From: Massilia agri | GTDB taxonomy: Bacteria > Pseudomonadota > Gammaproteobacteria > Burkholderiales > Burkholderiaceae_D | DNA: 64,000 bases | Assembly (NCBI RefSeq): GCF_024753255.1 | Contig: NZ_JANUHA010000023.1 | Location: 1-64,000 of the forward strand | Direction: 5' to 3' | In this document: in pieces, positions 29,584-39,216 of the stretch | How the letters are laid out: each line of letters opens with the position of its first letter | How positions within the stretch are numbered: the first letter of the stretch is position 1 | Made by a program: the position numbers and the translations under genes | Notes under the pieces: model-generated | The model's database searches: none | Seen by the model: only the letters and a program-made list of their open reading frames with translations | Told to the model about the DNA's origin: nothing

Positions 29584-31413
29584 ATGAGCACCCGCACCAC
29601 CGGCACGACCCAATCCGACATCTCCCGCAAAGGCAGCCTCGCGGCCCTCAAGGGCCTGCTGCCCTTCCTGGCGCCCTACCGCCGCCAGTTCGTCCTGGCC
29701 GGCATCGCGCTGCTGTTCGCGGCCGGCGCCACCCTCGCCATTCCCGCCGCCTTCAAGCAGATGATCGACCACGGCTTCCGCGCCGCGGCCGGAAGCCAGA
29801 GCATCCAGCACGTCGACGCCGTCTTCCTGGCCCTGTTCGGCGTCGCCGCCGTGCTGGCCGTGGCCACCGCGGCGCGCTTCTTCATGGTCTCCTGGCTGGG
29901 CGAGCGCGTGGTGGCCGACGTGCGCGCCGCGGTCTACCGCCACGTGGTGCACCAGAGTCCCGAATTCTTCGAGACCACCCGCAGCGGCGAGGTGCTCTCG
30001 CGCCTGACCACCGACACCACCCTGATCCAGACCGTGGTCGGCACCAGCATCTCGCTGGCCCTGCGCAACACCCTGCTGTTCCTGGGCGGCCTGGTGATGC
30101 TCTTCGTGACGAGCCCCAAGCTCTCCGCAATCATCCTGGGCCTGCTGGTGCTGGTGGTCCTGCCCATCGTGCTGTTCGGCCGCCGCGTGCGCAAGCTCTC
30201 GCGCGATTCGCAGGACCGCATCGCCGACGCCTCGGCCATGGCCGGCGAGATCCTCAACGCCATGCCCACCGTGCAGGCCTTCACCCACGAGGGCATCGAG
30301 GCCGGCCGCTTCACGCAATCGGTGGACGGCGCCTTCCAGACCGCGATCCGGCGCATTCGCGCGCGCGCCACCCTCACCATGCTGGCCATCGTGCTGGTCT
30401 TCGGCGCCATCGTCTTCGTACTCTGGCTGGGCGCCCACGCCGTGCTGGCGGGAACCATGACCGGCGGCGACCTGGGCCAGTTCATCCTCTACGCATCGAT
30501 CGTGGCGGGTTCGGTCGGCGCGCTGTCGGAAGTGATGGGCGAAGCCCACCGCGCGGCCGGCGCCACCGAGCGCCTGCTGGAACTGCTGGCGGCCCGCTCC
30601 GATATCCAGGACCCTGCCCAGCCAAAACTGCTCCCCCGGCGTCTCGAGAACGGGGCCCGCGTGGCGATCGAGAGCGTCAGCTTCAGCTACCCCTCGCGCC
30701 TGGAAACGGCCGCGCTGGCGCACCTGTCCCTCGACATCCGCGCCGGCGAAACCGTGGCCCTGGTCGGCCCCTCGGGCGCCGGCAAGACCACCCTGTTCCA
30801 GCTGCTGCTGCGCTTCTACGACCCGCAAAGCGGCAGCATCCGCCTGGACGACGTCGACATCCGCGACCTGTCCCTGCACACCCTGCGCGACGCGATCGGC
30901 ATCGTGCCCCAGGACACGGTGATCTTCTCCACCAGCGCCCTCGAGAACATCCGCTACGGCCGTCCGGACGCCAGCGACGAGGAGGTGATCGGGGTGGCGA
31001 AGATGGCGGCGGCCCACGAATTCATCGAGCGCCTGCCGCAGGGCTATGGCTCGCACCTGGGCGAGCGCGGCGTGCGCCTGTCGGGCGGCCAGCGCCAGCG
31101 CATCGCGATCGCGCGCGCCCTGCTCAAGAACCCGCCGCTGCTGCTGCTCGACGAAGCCACCAGCGCCCTCGATGCGGAATCGGAACGCCTGGTGCAGCGC
31201 GCGCTCGAAGCGGCCATGGTCGGCCGCACCACCCTCATCATCGCGCACCGCCTGGCGACCGTGCAGCGCGCCGACCGCATCATCGTGCTGGACGAAGGCC
31301 GCGTGGTGGAGTCCGGCACCCATGCCGAGCTGGTGGCGCTCGGCGGGGTGTACGCCAAGCTGGCGGCCCTGCAGTTCCAGGCGCATGCGCCGGTCGACGC
31401 CCACCTGGGCTGA
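29584..31413 (+). CDS. MsbA-like ABC exporter (fused permease-ATPase)
   Basis: A 609-residue half-transporter that would act as a homodimer. Six transmembrane helices lie between about 25 and 310. The ATPase domain has Walker A GPSGAGKTT (about 396-404), Q-loop VPQDTVIF, signature LSGGQRQR, Walker B LLLLDEATSALD and the H-loop IIAHRLAT. The overall pattern fits lipid A/multidrug exporters of subfamily B. Substrate unknown. It starts 34 nt after the AttH-like gene and may be cotranscribed. Confidence 0.9.
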   Translation: MSTRTTGTTQSDISRKGSLAALKGLLPFLAPYRRQFVLAGIALLFAAGATLAIPAAFKQMIDHGFRAAAGSQSIQHVDAVFLALFGVAAVLAVATAARFFMVSWLGERVVADVRAAVYRHVVHQSPEFFETTRSGEVLSRLTTDTTLIQTVVGTSISLALRNTLLFLGGLVMLFVTSPKLSAIILGLLVLVVLPIVLFGRRVRKLSRDSQDRIADASAMAGEILNAMPTVQAFTHEGIEAGRFTQSVDGAFQTAIRRIRARATLTMLAIVLVFGAIVFVLWLGAHAVLAGTMTGGDLGQFILYASIVAGSVGALSEVMGEAHRAAGATERLLELLAARSDIQDPAQPKLLPRRLENGARVAIESVSFSYPSRLETAALAHLSLDIRAGETVALVGPSGAGKTTLFQLLLRFYDPQSGSIRLDDVDIRDLSLHTLRDAIGIVPQDTVIFSTSALENIRYGRPDASDEEVIGVAKMAAAHEFIERLPQGYGSHLGERGVRLSGGQRQRIAIARALLKNPPLLLLDEATSALDAESERLVQRALEAAMVGRTTLIIAHRLATVQRADRIIVLDEGRVVESGTHAELVALGGVYAKLAALQFQAHAPVDAHLG

Positions 31414-31585
31414 GACATAACCCATGGTTATTTCGCAATCTTGTTAAGGAATAGCCAAGTTTTGCTTGACTTTGCGTCACGATTGTTGTGTCAGCGCCTC
31501 GCATAAGGCGATTTTTCACAGCAGATTGTTGCGCCATGGAAAGTAGAGACTTAAGATTCGGTGACACAGTCCACCGGAACTTCCC

Positions 31586-33610
31586 ATGCCTGCGAAACAG
31601 TCACTCCTTCCCGCGAACTGGAACGTAGGAACGCGCATCAGCGTCATCACCTTCCTCCTGATGGCCACCGTGATCGCCGCCCTCGTCGCGATGATCACGG
31701 TGAGCACCTCGGCCATGCTGGAAGAACGCGCCACTGCGAGCGTCTCCAACGAACTCCACAGCGTCTCGAACACCGTCGAGATGTTCAACAAGAGCGTGAG
31801 CAGCTCCGCGAAAAGCTACGGCCACATCTTCCGCAATACCTTGCCCGGCGCCTTCGAGCTCGACCCGGCCACCACGGTGGACATCGGCGGCCGCGCCACG
31901 CCCACCCTCAAGCTGGAGGGCAAGCCGCTGAACCTCGACTTCAGCATTCCCGACGCCTTCACCGCCCAGACCGGCGGCAACGCCACCATCTTCGCCGTCG
32001 ACGGCGAGGATTTCGTGCGCGTGAGCACCTCGGTGAAGAAGGAAAACGGCGAACGCGCGATCGGCACCCTGCTCGACCGCGCCAGCCCGGCGTATTCGGT
32101 GCTGCGCGAAGGCGGCACCTACATCGGTCTCGTCACCCTGTTCGGCAAGCAGTACATCACCCAGTACGAGCCGGCCAAGGACGCCTCGGGCAAGGTCGTC
32201 GCCGTGCTCTACGTCGGCGTCGACATCACCGAAGACATGAAGCTGCTCAAGGACCGCATCCGCGCGATCAAGGTCGGCGACACCGGCTACTTCTACGTCC
32301 TCAACGCGGCGCCCGGCAAGCACTACGGCGACCTGATCGTCCACCCGGCCAAGGAAGGCACCAACCTGCTGGACTCGAAGGACGCCGACGGGCGCTTCTT
32401 CATCAAGGAGATCCTCGAGAAGAAACAGGGCAACATCGTCTACGACTGGCAGAACCCGGGCGAATCCTCGCCGCGCCAGAAGTTCGTCGCCTATGGCCAC
32501 ATCAAGGACTGGAACTGGATCATCGCCGGCGGCACCTACCGCGACGAGATCACCGCCGCCGCGACCCAGCTGCGCAACCGTTTCATCGGCTTCGGCCTGG
32601 CCGCGCTCGCGCTGCTGGCGGCTGTCCTGTACCTGGTGGTGCGCGCCACGGTGTCGCGCCCGCTGGCCGAAGTGCGCGACGTCGCCCGCCGCATCGCCGA
32701 GGGCGACCTCACCGCCCGCATGGACAGCCTCCGCCGCGACGAGATCGGCCTCCTGACCGAGGCCGTCAACGCGGTCGGCGCCAAGCTCTCGAGCGTGGTC
32801 GGCAAGGTGCGCGAAGGCGCCGAGCAGATCGCCCACGCCTCGCAGGAGATCTCGGCCGGCAACCTCGACCTGTGCCAGCGCACCGAAGAACAGGCCGTCA
32901 GCCTGGCCAGCACCGCCTCCTCGATGGACCAGCTCACCGCCACCGTGCGCCAGAACAGCGACAATGCGCGCCAGGCCAACCAGCTGGCCATGAACGCCTC
33001 GAGCGTCGCCGAAAAGGGCGGCGCCACCGTGGCCCAGGTGATCGAACGCATGGACGCGATCACCCAGTCCTCGCGCAAGATCTCGGACATCACCGGCGTC
33101 ATCGACGGCATCGCCTTCCAGACCAATATCCTCGCCCTGAACGCGGCCGTCGAAGCGGCGCGCGCCGGCGAACAGGGCCGCGGCTTCGCCGTGGTCGCGG
33201 GCGAGGTGCGCAACCTGGCCCAGCGCTGCGCCGCGGCGGCCAGGGAAATCAAGGGCCTGATCGAGACCTCGAACGGCGAAGTCGATGCCGGCAGCAAGCT
33301 GGTGGCCGAAGCCGGCACCACCATGCACGAGGTGCTGGCCAGCGTGGCGCGCGTGACCGACATCATGTCGGAGATCACCGCCGCCAGCCAGGAGCAGACC
33401 GCGGGCATCGAGCACATCAACCGTGCCGTGGGCGAGATGGACGAGACGACCCAGCAGAACGCGGCCCTGGTCGAAGAAGCCAGCGCCGCCGCCCAGGCCC
33501 TGCAGGACCAGGCCGCCGAACTGGCGCGCGCGGTACGCCTGTTCCGCCTCGACGAGAACGACACCCAGGCCCTGCAGGCGCCGGCGCGCCGCCTGGCTCT
33601 TCCCGCCTGA
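31586..33610 (+). CDS. Methyl-accepting chemotaxis protein with Cache sensor
   Basis: A 674-residue chemoreceptor. Membrane helix 1 lies at about 20-42. A periplasmic Cache-type domain of about 290 residues follows ([25 protein letters not shown] is typical of its membrane-proximal half). Helix 2 is at about 333-352, then HAMP to about 405 and a long signalling coiled coil. The hairpin tip is [23 protein letters not shown]-like near residue 510, with [19 protein letters not shown] after it. The ligand is unknown. No che genes are in the window. It is a single-gene unit. Confidence 0.93.
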   Translation: MPAKQSLLPANWNVGTRISVITFLLMATVIAALVAMITVSTSAMLEERATASVSNELHSVSNTVEMFNKSVSSSAKSYGHIFRNTLPGAFELDPATTVDIGGRATPTLKLEGKPLNLDFSIPDAFTAQTGGNATIFAVDGEDFVRVSTSVKKENGERAIGTLLDRASPAYSVLREGGTYIGLVTLFGKQYITQYEPAKDASGKVVAVLYVGVDITEDMKLLKDRIRAIKVGDTGYFYVLNAAPGKHYGDLIVHPAKEGTNLLDSKDADGRFFIKEILEKKQGNIVYDWQNPGESSPRQKFVAYGHIKDWNWIIAGGTYRDEITAAATQLRNRFIGFGLAALALLAAVLYLVVRATVSRPLAEVRDVARRIAEGDLTARMDSLRRDEIGLLTEAVNAVGAKLSSVVGKVREGAEQIAHASQEISAGNLDLCQRTEEQAVSLASTASSMDQLTATVRQNSDNARQANQLAMNASSVAEKGGATVAQVIERMDAITQSSRKISDITGVIDGIAFQTNILALNAAVEAARAGEQGRGFAVVAGEVRNLAQRCAAAAREIKGLIETSNGEVDAGSKLVAEAGTTMHEVLASVARVTDIMSEITAASQEQTAGIEHINRAVGEMDETTQQNAALVEEASAAAQALQDQAAELARAVRLFRLDENDTQALQAPARRLALPA

Positions 33611-33666
33611 TCTTCCGGCCAGCCAGCGCTTCGGTGTACAGTGGCGGGCTTCAACAGGAGCCCGCC

Positions 33667-34755
33667 ATGACTGACCAGGAACTGCAACGCCGCTGCCACA
33701 CCGTCTTCCCCGGCCACCGGGCCCGATCTCCCGCCGAGATGTATGCGGCGATGGCGGCGTGGTGCGAGGCGAACGGGGTCGAGCACGATATGTACGGCGC
33801 CGGTTCCCTGATCCAGGAATTCGAAGCGAAGATCGCGCGCCTGCTCGGCTTCGAGGCCGCGGTGTTCTGCATCAGCGGCACCATGGCCCAGGTCACCGCC
33901 CTGCGCCTGGCCTGCCAGGACCGCGGCCGCGACCTGGTGGCCCTGCACCCGACCTCCCACATCTTCGTCCACGAACGCTCGAACTACCAGTTGCTCGGCC
34001 ACTTCAAGGCCCTGCAGGCGGGCGACCGCCATCGTCCCTGGCAGGTCGCCGACCTGGCCGCCATCCCCGACCGCCTGGGCGCCGTCGGCATGGAACTGCC
34101 GCTGCGCGAGATCGGCGGCCAGTTGTCAAGCTGGGAGGAACTGCACGCGATCAAGGACCACGTGCGCGCGCGCGGCGCCCACCTGCACATGGACGGCGCG
34201 CGGCTGTGGGAAGCGGCATGCGGCTACGGCAAGCCGCTGCATGAAGTGGCGAGCGGCTTCGATTCGGCCTACGTCTCGCTGTACAAGGGCGTGGGCGGCC
34301 TGGGCGGCGCCATGCTGGCCGGCTCGCGAGAATTCGTGGAGCGCGCGGCGGAATGGTTCCGGCGCCAGGGCGGCAATGTGATCCACCGCTCCCCCTATGT
34401 GGTTGCAGCCGCCATGCAGTTCGACGAGCGCCTGGCGGCGATGCCGGACTACCTGGGCCGCACGCATTTCCTGCACGAGGCGCTGGGCGCACATCCCGGG
34501 ATCAGGCGCAATCCCGCAGCCCCGCAGGCGAACATGCTGCACCTGCACCTGTCCGTATCGCCCGAACGGGCGCTGGAGATCCGGCGCGCGCTCGCCGAAC
34601 GGCACGGGATCTGGATGTTCAACCGCATCGCGAGCGGCGTGCTGCCGGGCACCAGTTCCTTCGAGCTGTACGTGGGCGACAACCTGCTCGCCATGCCGGA
34701 CGAACAGCTGCGCACCGCGCTCGGCCTCTTCGCCGACGCCCTGGCACGGCAGTGA
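33667..34755 (+). CDS. Threonine aldolase-like PLP enzyme
   Basis: A 362-residue fold-type I PLP enzyme of the beta-eliminating lyase/threonine aldolase family. The PLP lysine is in SLYKGVGGLGGAMLAG (about residue 204) and the Asp partner in LHMDGARLWEA (about 176). The start FPGHRARSPAEMYAAMA differs from classical low-specificity threonine aldolases, so another amino acid could be the substrate. The ATG follows CAACAGGAGCCCGCC with a good ribosome site. Confidence 0.8.
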   Translation: MTDQELQRRCHTVFPGHRARSPAEMYAAMAAWCEANGVEHDMYGAGSLIQEFEAKIARLLGFEAAVFCISGTMAQVTALRLACQDRGRDLVALHPTSHIFVHERSNYQLLGHFKALQAGDRHRPWQVADLAAIPDRLGAVGMELPLREIGGQLSSWEELHAIKDHVRARGAHLHMDGARLWEAACGYGKPLHEVASGFDSAYVSLYKGVGGLGGAMLAGSREFVERAAEWFRRQGGNVIHRSPYVVAAAMQFDERLAAMPDYLGRTHFLHEALGAHPGIRRNPAAPQANMLHLHLSVSPERALEIRRALAERHGIWMFNRIASGVLPGTSSFELYVGDNLLAMPDEQLRTALGLFADALARQ

Positions 34756-34827
34756 CAATCCGGTAGTTTTCATGGGCCGGCGCTGGCATACACTGCCAGT
34801 CGTCCGCTTCAATAGCTTCCTTCGTCC

Positions 34828-36385
34828 ATGCAGTCTCCCCGCAAGCGCATCCTCCTCCTCAATCCGCCCCACACCGCCATCGGCAGCCGCATCCCGCGCG
34901 AGCAGTTGCCGCCACTCGGCCTGCTGAGCGTGGGCGGGCCGCTGATCGACGCGGGCCACCACGTCACCCTGCTCGACGCCGAGTTCGGACCGATGACGCT
35001 GGACGAGATCATCAAGCAGGCAATCGCTGCCATGCCCGACATCGTGATGCTGGGGCACTCGGGTTCGAGTTCCGCGCACGAGACCATCGTGCGCATCGCA
35101 GCCGGGCTGAAGCAATCGAATCCGGCGATCACCATCGTGTACGGCGGCGTCTACCCGACTTACCACTGGGACGAGGTGCTGCGCGCGCACCCGCAGATCG
35201 ACTACATCGTGCGCGGCGAAGGCGAGCGCACCACCACGCAGCTCGTCGAGGCCCTGAGCGCGGGCGCCGACCCGGCGGCGGTGAACGGAATCGCCCTGCG
35301 CGTGGACGGCCTGCCCGTCGGCACCGCGCCGGCCGAGATGATCCGCATTCTGGACGACTACCGCATCGGCTGGGAGCTGATCGACCACGCGCGCTACTCC
35401 TACTGGGGCGGCATGCGGGCCGTGGTGGTCCAGTTCTCGCGCGGCTGTCCCTACCTGTGCAGCTACTGCGGCCAGCGCGGCTTCTGGACCCAGTGGCGCC
35501 ACCGCGACCCGGTGAAGTTCGCCAAAGAGCTGGCGCGCCTGCACCGCGAGCATGGGGTTGAACTCATCAACTTCGCCGACGAGCTGCCGACCGGCTCGCG
35601 CAAGGCGTGGAAGGCCTTCCTCGAGGCCCTGATCGCGGAAGACGTAAATCTGACCCTGGTCGGCTCCACCCGCGCCGGCGACATCGTGCGCGACGCCGAC
35701 ATCCTGCACCTGTACAAGCAGGCCGGCGTGGTGCGCTTCCTGCTCGGGATCGAAAGCTACGACGAGGCGATGCTGCGCACCATCAAAAAGGGGCGCCACG
35801 GCGAGCGAGGACCAGCAGGCCATTCAACTGCTGCGCCGGCACGGCATCCTCTCGATGGCGACCTACGTCGTCGGCTTCGAGGAGGAGACGGATGCCGACT
35901 ACTGGCGCTCGCTGCGCCACCTGCTGCGCTACGACCCGGACCAGATCCAGATGCTCTACGTGACGCCGCACCGCTGGACGCCCTTCTTCGAAACGGTGGC
36001 CGAGCGCCGTGTGATCGAGACCGACACCCGCCGCTGGGACTACAAGCACCAGGTGCTGGCGACCGCGCGCGTGCCGCCCTGGCGCATCTTCATGTGGGTC
36101 AAGTCGATCGAGGTGATCATGCAGTTGCGGCCGCGCGCCTTGCTGCGCGTCCTGTTCGGCAAGGACCGCCACGTGCGCCACGGCATGCGCTGGTACACCC
36201 GCATGGGACGGCGGGTCTGGTTCCACGAGGTGCTCGACTTCGTGCGCGGCAAGCGCCTGCGCGACAGCACGCTCACCCTGCGCCGCTTCCTGGGCGAGTC
36301 GCTCGCGGGAAATGAGGAATCGATGGCGAGGCGGCGGCCCGTGCGCGTGCCCGTCAAGGCGGCCGGGCCAGCGTCGCTCGGGTAA
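34828..36385 (+). pseudogene. B12-binding radical SAM protein, frameshifted
   Basis: The upstream frame gives about 321 residues: a cobalamin-binding-type N-terminal domain, then the radical SAM cluster motif RGCPYLCSYCGQ with C207, C211 and C214. At GGGG (35790-35793) the reading frame breaks. Shifting +1 (skipping one G) restores a clean continuation, with the block ILSMATYVVGFEEETD and on to 36385. The restored protein is about 518 residues, similar to BchE-like enzymes. One extra G explains everything. It may be a recent mutation, a sequencing error in a homopolymer, or recoding. The function is unknown; relation to tetrapyrrole cyclases is only family-level. Confidence 0.8.
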
Positions 36386-36917
36386 TGCATCCCGCGACCG
36401 TATCGAGCAGAAGGCCAAGCGGCTGCATCCCGGCGCCGAACAGGCGGGCCTGGTGGCGCGTTCCAGCCACCGGCTTCGCTCCTGCCAATGGCTCGCCGGC
36501 CGGCAGCGCATGAAATGGCCGCTCGAACACCCGTTCGGCCTGGGCGAGCGTGGTACAGGGCAGCGGCGCCAGCCTTGCCTCCAGGGTGCCGTACAAGGCG
36601 GGGCCGGCGCCGGTCTGCGCACGGGCGAAATCCAGTGTCGCCCGCGCGAACATGGGGGATGCCACGCGCGCCTGGCTCCAGCACTTCCGGACCGGCGGAT
36701 TCCCGTACCCTTCGAGGACGCAGCGTGGCGCCGGCATGCGCGGCGCTCCGGGGATCCGGCCGATCGCCTGCGCCTCCAGTGGATCGGGCAGCAGCGCGAT
36801 GTCGGCCATGACCCGCATCCATGTGGGGGGTTCCTCGCCGGCGATGCCGGGCGCGCACGCCAAGGAGAGCGCCAGCATGGCCGCACCCGAACGTGCCGAA
36901 CGTCTCCACTTGTGCAC
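36354..36917 (-). CDS. Secreted hypothetical protein
   Basis: A 187-residue protein of unknown function. I chose the GTG at 36917 because GAGGAG lies 7 nt upstream, an excellent ribosome site, and because it yields a normal signal peptide (HKWRRSARSGAA then LALSLACAPGIAG). The mature part has paired Cys residues (CVLEGYGNPPVRKC, CTTLAQAERVFERPFH and a late CITRA), so it is probably periplasmic with disulfides. Its 3' end overlaps the end of the frameshifted radical SAM gene by 32 bp on the opposite strand. Confidence 0.6.
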   Translation of the reverse strand: MHKWRRSARSGAAMLALSLACAPGIAGEEPPTWMRVMADIALLPDPLEAQAIGRIPGAPRMPAPRCVLEGYGNPPVRKCWSQARVASPMFARATLDFARAQTGAGPALYGTLEARLAPLPCTTLAQAERVFERPFHALPAGEPLAGAKPVAGTRHQARLFGAGMQPLGLLLDTVAGCITRATLARPP

Positions 36918-37017
36918 CGCCTGACTCCTCTGCAGAAAACGGATGCCCATTATCGCCGATTCAAACTTGTCCTTCGGTCTACGTTACAATGGCGGGCTAT
37001 CCTCATCAGCCAAAGCA

Positions 37018-37812
37018 ATGCGCCAATATCTCGAATTCATGCGCCATGTGAAAGAGCATGGCGCGGTCAAGACCGACCGCACCGGCACCGGCACCCTGTC
37101 GGTCTTCGGCTACCAGATGCGCTTCGACCTGCAGCAGGGCTTCCCGCTGCTGACGACGAAGAAAGTCCACCTGAAGTCGATCATCCACGAACTGATCTGG
37201 TTCCTGCAGGGCTCGACGAACATCGCCTACCTCAAGGAAAACGGCGTCACCATCTGGGACGAATGGGCGGACGAGAACGGCAACCTGGGGCCGATCTACG
37301 GCTACCAGTGGCGCAGCTGGCCCAAGCCGGATGGCGGCCATATCGACCAGATCAGCCAGGTGCTGGACCAGATCCGCAACACGCCGGATTCGCGCCGCAT
37401 GATCGTCTCGGCCTGGAACGTGGCCGACGTGCCGAACATGAAGCTGCCGCCCTGCCACGCTTTCTTCCAATTCTACGTGGCCGACGGCAAGCTCTCCTGC
37501 CAGCTCTACCAGCGCAGCGCCGACATCTTCCTGGGCGTGCCCTTCAATATCGCCTCCTACGCGATCCTGACCCACATGATGGCGCAGCAGGCGGGCCTCG
37601 AAGTCGGCGACTTCATCTGGACCGGCGGCGACTGCCACCTGTACAGCAACCACCTGGAGCAGGTCGACCTGCAGCTCTCGCGCGAGACCAGGGAACTGCC
37701 GCGCCTCGTCATCAAGAGGAAGCCCGACTCGCTGTTCGACTACCGCTTCGAGGATTTCGAGGTCGAGGGCTACGACCCGCACCCGGGCATCAAGGCGCCG
37801 GTCGCCGTTTGA
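37018..37812 (+). CDS. thyA: Thymidylate synthase
   Basis: Makes dTMP from dUMP using methylene-tetrahydrofolate. At 264 residues it equals the E. coli enzyme in length. The catalytic Cys is in [12 protein letters not shown]. The dUMP phosphate Arg is in the N-terminal [15 protein letters not shown] block, and [18 protein letters not shown] is the conserved substrate loop. It is followed 73 bp downstream by folA, which regenerates the folate it oxidises. Confidence 0.98.
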   Translation: MRQYLEFMRHVKEHGAVKTDRTGTGTLSVFGYQMRFDLQQGFPLLTTKKVHLKSIIHELIWFLQGSTNIAYLKENGVTIWDEWADENGNLGPIYGYQWRSWPKPDGGHIDQISQVLDQIRNTPDSRRMIVSAWNVADVPNMKLPPCHAFFQFYVADGKLSCQLYQRSADIFLGVPFNIASYAILTHMMAQQAGLEVGDFIWTGGDCHLYSNHLEQVDLQLSRETRELPRLVIKRKPDSLFDYRFEDFEVEGYDPHPGIKAPVAV

Positions 37813-37885
37813 TCGGCCCGACCGGCCTTGACATGGCGCTTCCGAAGCGACAACATTCGAACCCCGTATTTACAAGGCGCATACC

Positions 37886-38389
37886 GTGACTACGATGCCC
37901 ATTGACCTGACCCTCGTGGTGGCGATCGACGCCCAGCGCGGCATCGGCGTCGACAACCAGCTGCCCTGGCACCTGCCCGCAGACCTCGCCCACTTCAAGC
38001 GCGTCACCCTGGGCAAACCCATCGTGATGGGACGCAAGACCTTCGATTCGATCGGCCGCCCCCTGCCGGGCCGCCGCAATATCGTGATTACCCGCAACCC
38101 TGAGTGGTCGCATCCGGGCGTCGAAGTGGCGGCTTCGCTCGAGGCAGCCATCGCATTGCTGCAGGGCGAGCCGGCCAGCATCATCGGCGGCGCCCAGGTG
38201 TTCGCGGAGGCGATGGGCGTGGCCACGCGCATGATCGTCACCGAGATCGACCACGTCTTCCGCTGCGACACCTTCTTCCCGCCGATCGACCCGGCCATGT
38301 GGGTGGAAACCGCGCGCGAGACCCATGCCCCGGAAGGCGAAGCGGTCGGATATGCCTTCGTGACCTATGAGCGCAGGGAGCGCGGCTAG
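37886..38389 (+). CDS. folA: Dihydrofolate reductase
   Basis: Reduces dihydrofolate to tetrahydrofolate with NADPH. A 167-residue protein with the substrate loop GIGVDNQLPWHLPADLAHFK, NADPH contacts in VMGRKTFDSIGRPLPGRRN, and IIGGAQVFAEAM near residue 98. The start is taken as GTG at 37886, since AAGG lies about 9 nt upstream; an ATG three codons later is the alternative. It forms a pair with thyA. Confidence 0.96.
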   Translation: MTTMPIDLTLVVAIDAQRGIGVDNQLPWHLPADLAHFKRVTLGKPIVMGRKTFDSIGRPLPGRRNIVITRNPEWSHPGVEVAASLEAAIALLQGEPASIIGGAQVFAEAMGVATRMIVTEIDHVFRCDTFFPPIDPAMWVETARETHAPEGEAVGYAFVTYERRERG

Positions 38390-38390
38390 C

Positions 38391-39035
38391 ATGGCGGTGC
38401 ATGCAGTGCGCACGCCCGGCACCCGGGGCGGCGACGGCTTCGCGGGCAAGGTGGCGGTCCTGATCGCCATCCTCGCCACGCTCGGCACCATGTTCGGCTT
38501 CATCGGCAGCGCCTCGCACAACAATGCCGCCCTCTACAAGAGCAATGCGGCGATCGACAAGACCAGCGCGGCCAATGCGTGGGCCCACTACCAGGCCAAG
38601 TCCAGCCGCCAGAACCTGGCCGAACTGGCGGCAAGCCTGCCGGGCGTCGACCAGGGCCACTACCGCGAACAGATCCGCCGCTACGGCCTCGAGAAGGAAG
38701 GCATCCGCAAGGAAGCCGAGCGCTTCGAGGCCTCGTCCAACGACTGGAACCGCCTGTCCGAGCAGGAACTGCACCGCCACCGCCAGTGGTCGGCCGCCTC
38801 GGTGGCCCAGCAGGTCGCGATCTCGCTGGCGGCGATCTCGCTGCTGTCGCGCCGCACCTGGCTGCTCGTGCTGACCAGCGCCGTGGCCGCCTTCGGCCTC
38901 ACCCTGGCCATGTTTGCCGCGCTCCAGGCCGATCCGCTGCCCTTCACGGCGGGGCCGCTGGCCGCTGCCCTCGGCGCGGCGCTGCTCACCGAGGCCTTCC
39001 GCCGCGTCGGGCGGCGCCTGGGCAATCAGGGGTGA
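38391..39035 (+). CDS. DUF4337-like membrane protein
   Basis: A 214-residue protein. A membrane helix lies at about 20-42 and two or three more in the C-terminal part (about 145-160, 163-182, 186-205). The middle is a charged, helical soluble region with the pattern SNAAIDKTSAANAWAHYQAKS, typical of DUF4337. No function is known for the family. It starts one base after folA and is probably cotranscribed. Confidence 0.75.
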   Translation: MAVHAVRTPGTRGGDGFAGKVAVLIAILATLGTMFGFIGSASHNNAALYKSNAAIDKTSAANAWAHYQAKSSRQNLAELAASLPGVDQGHYREQIRRYGLEKEGIRKEAERFEASSNDWNRLSEQELHRHRQWSAASVAQQVAISLAAISLLSRRTWLLVLTSAVAAFGLTLAMFAALQADPLPFTAGPLAAALGAALLTEAFRRVGRRLGNQG

Positions 39036-39216
39036 GCGCAGGTGTGCGCCCCTGCGCGCCCGAAGTGCTTACTCTTATAAAAGAGCTTGTAAAAAAAATT
39101 GCACCGGCGCGCGTAATTTCTGCGAAAATCCGTTTCCTCTTTTTTCCGGTGCCGTGGCCGGCGGACGATCCTGAACAGGGTCGCCGCTTCCACGGCGCTT
39201 CGCTTTGGAGCTGTCC
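39036..39216 (+). promoter_or_regulatory. Leader with inverted repeats ahead of decarboxylase gene
   Basis: The 181-bp gap contains two inverted repeats. CTCTT-ATAA-AAGAG lies at 39073-39086. GCACCGG (39101-39107) pairs with CCGGTGC (39146-39152) across an AT-rich 38-nt spacer. The sequence is AT-rich against its surroundings. It could be a terminator for the upstream operon plus a promoter or an operator for the decarboxylase. Confidence 0.4.

Noticed and set aside
35785-35793. dnaX-like -1 slippery site (A AAA AAG) in the radical SAM gene
   Set aside because: The heptamer is present, but the shift needed to restore the frame is +1, not -1, and the extra base lies in the G run.
34828-36385. 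BchE cyclase and a photosynthesis gene cluster
   Set aside because: The resemblance is only at the radical SAM/B12 family level and no bacteriochlorophyll or carotenoid synthesis genes are next to it.
39101-39152. CRISPR-like or mobile-element end
   Set aside because: Only one inverted pair, with no repeat array, no transposase and no target-site duplication.
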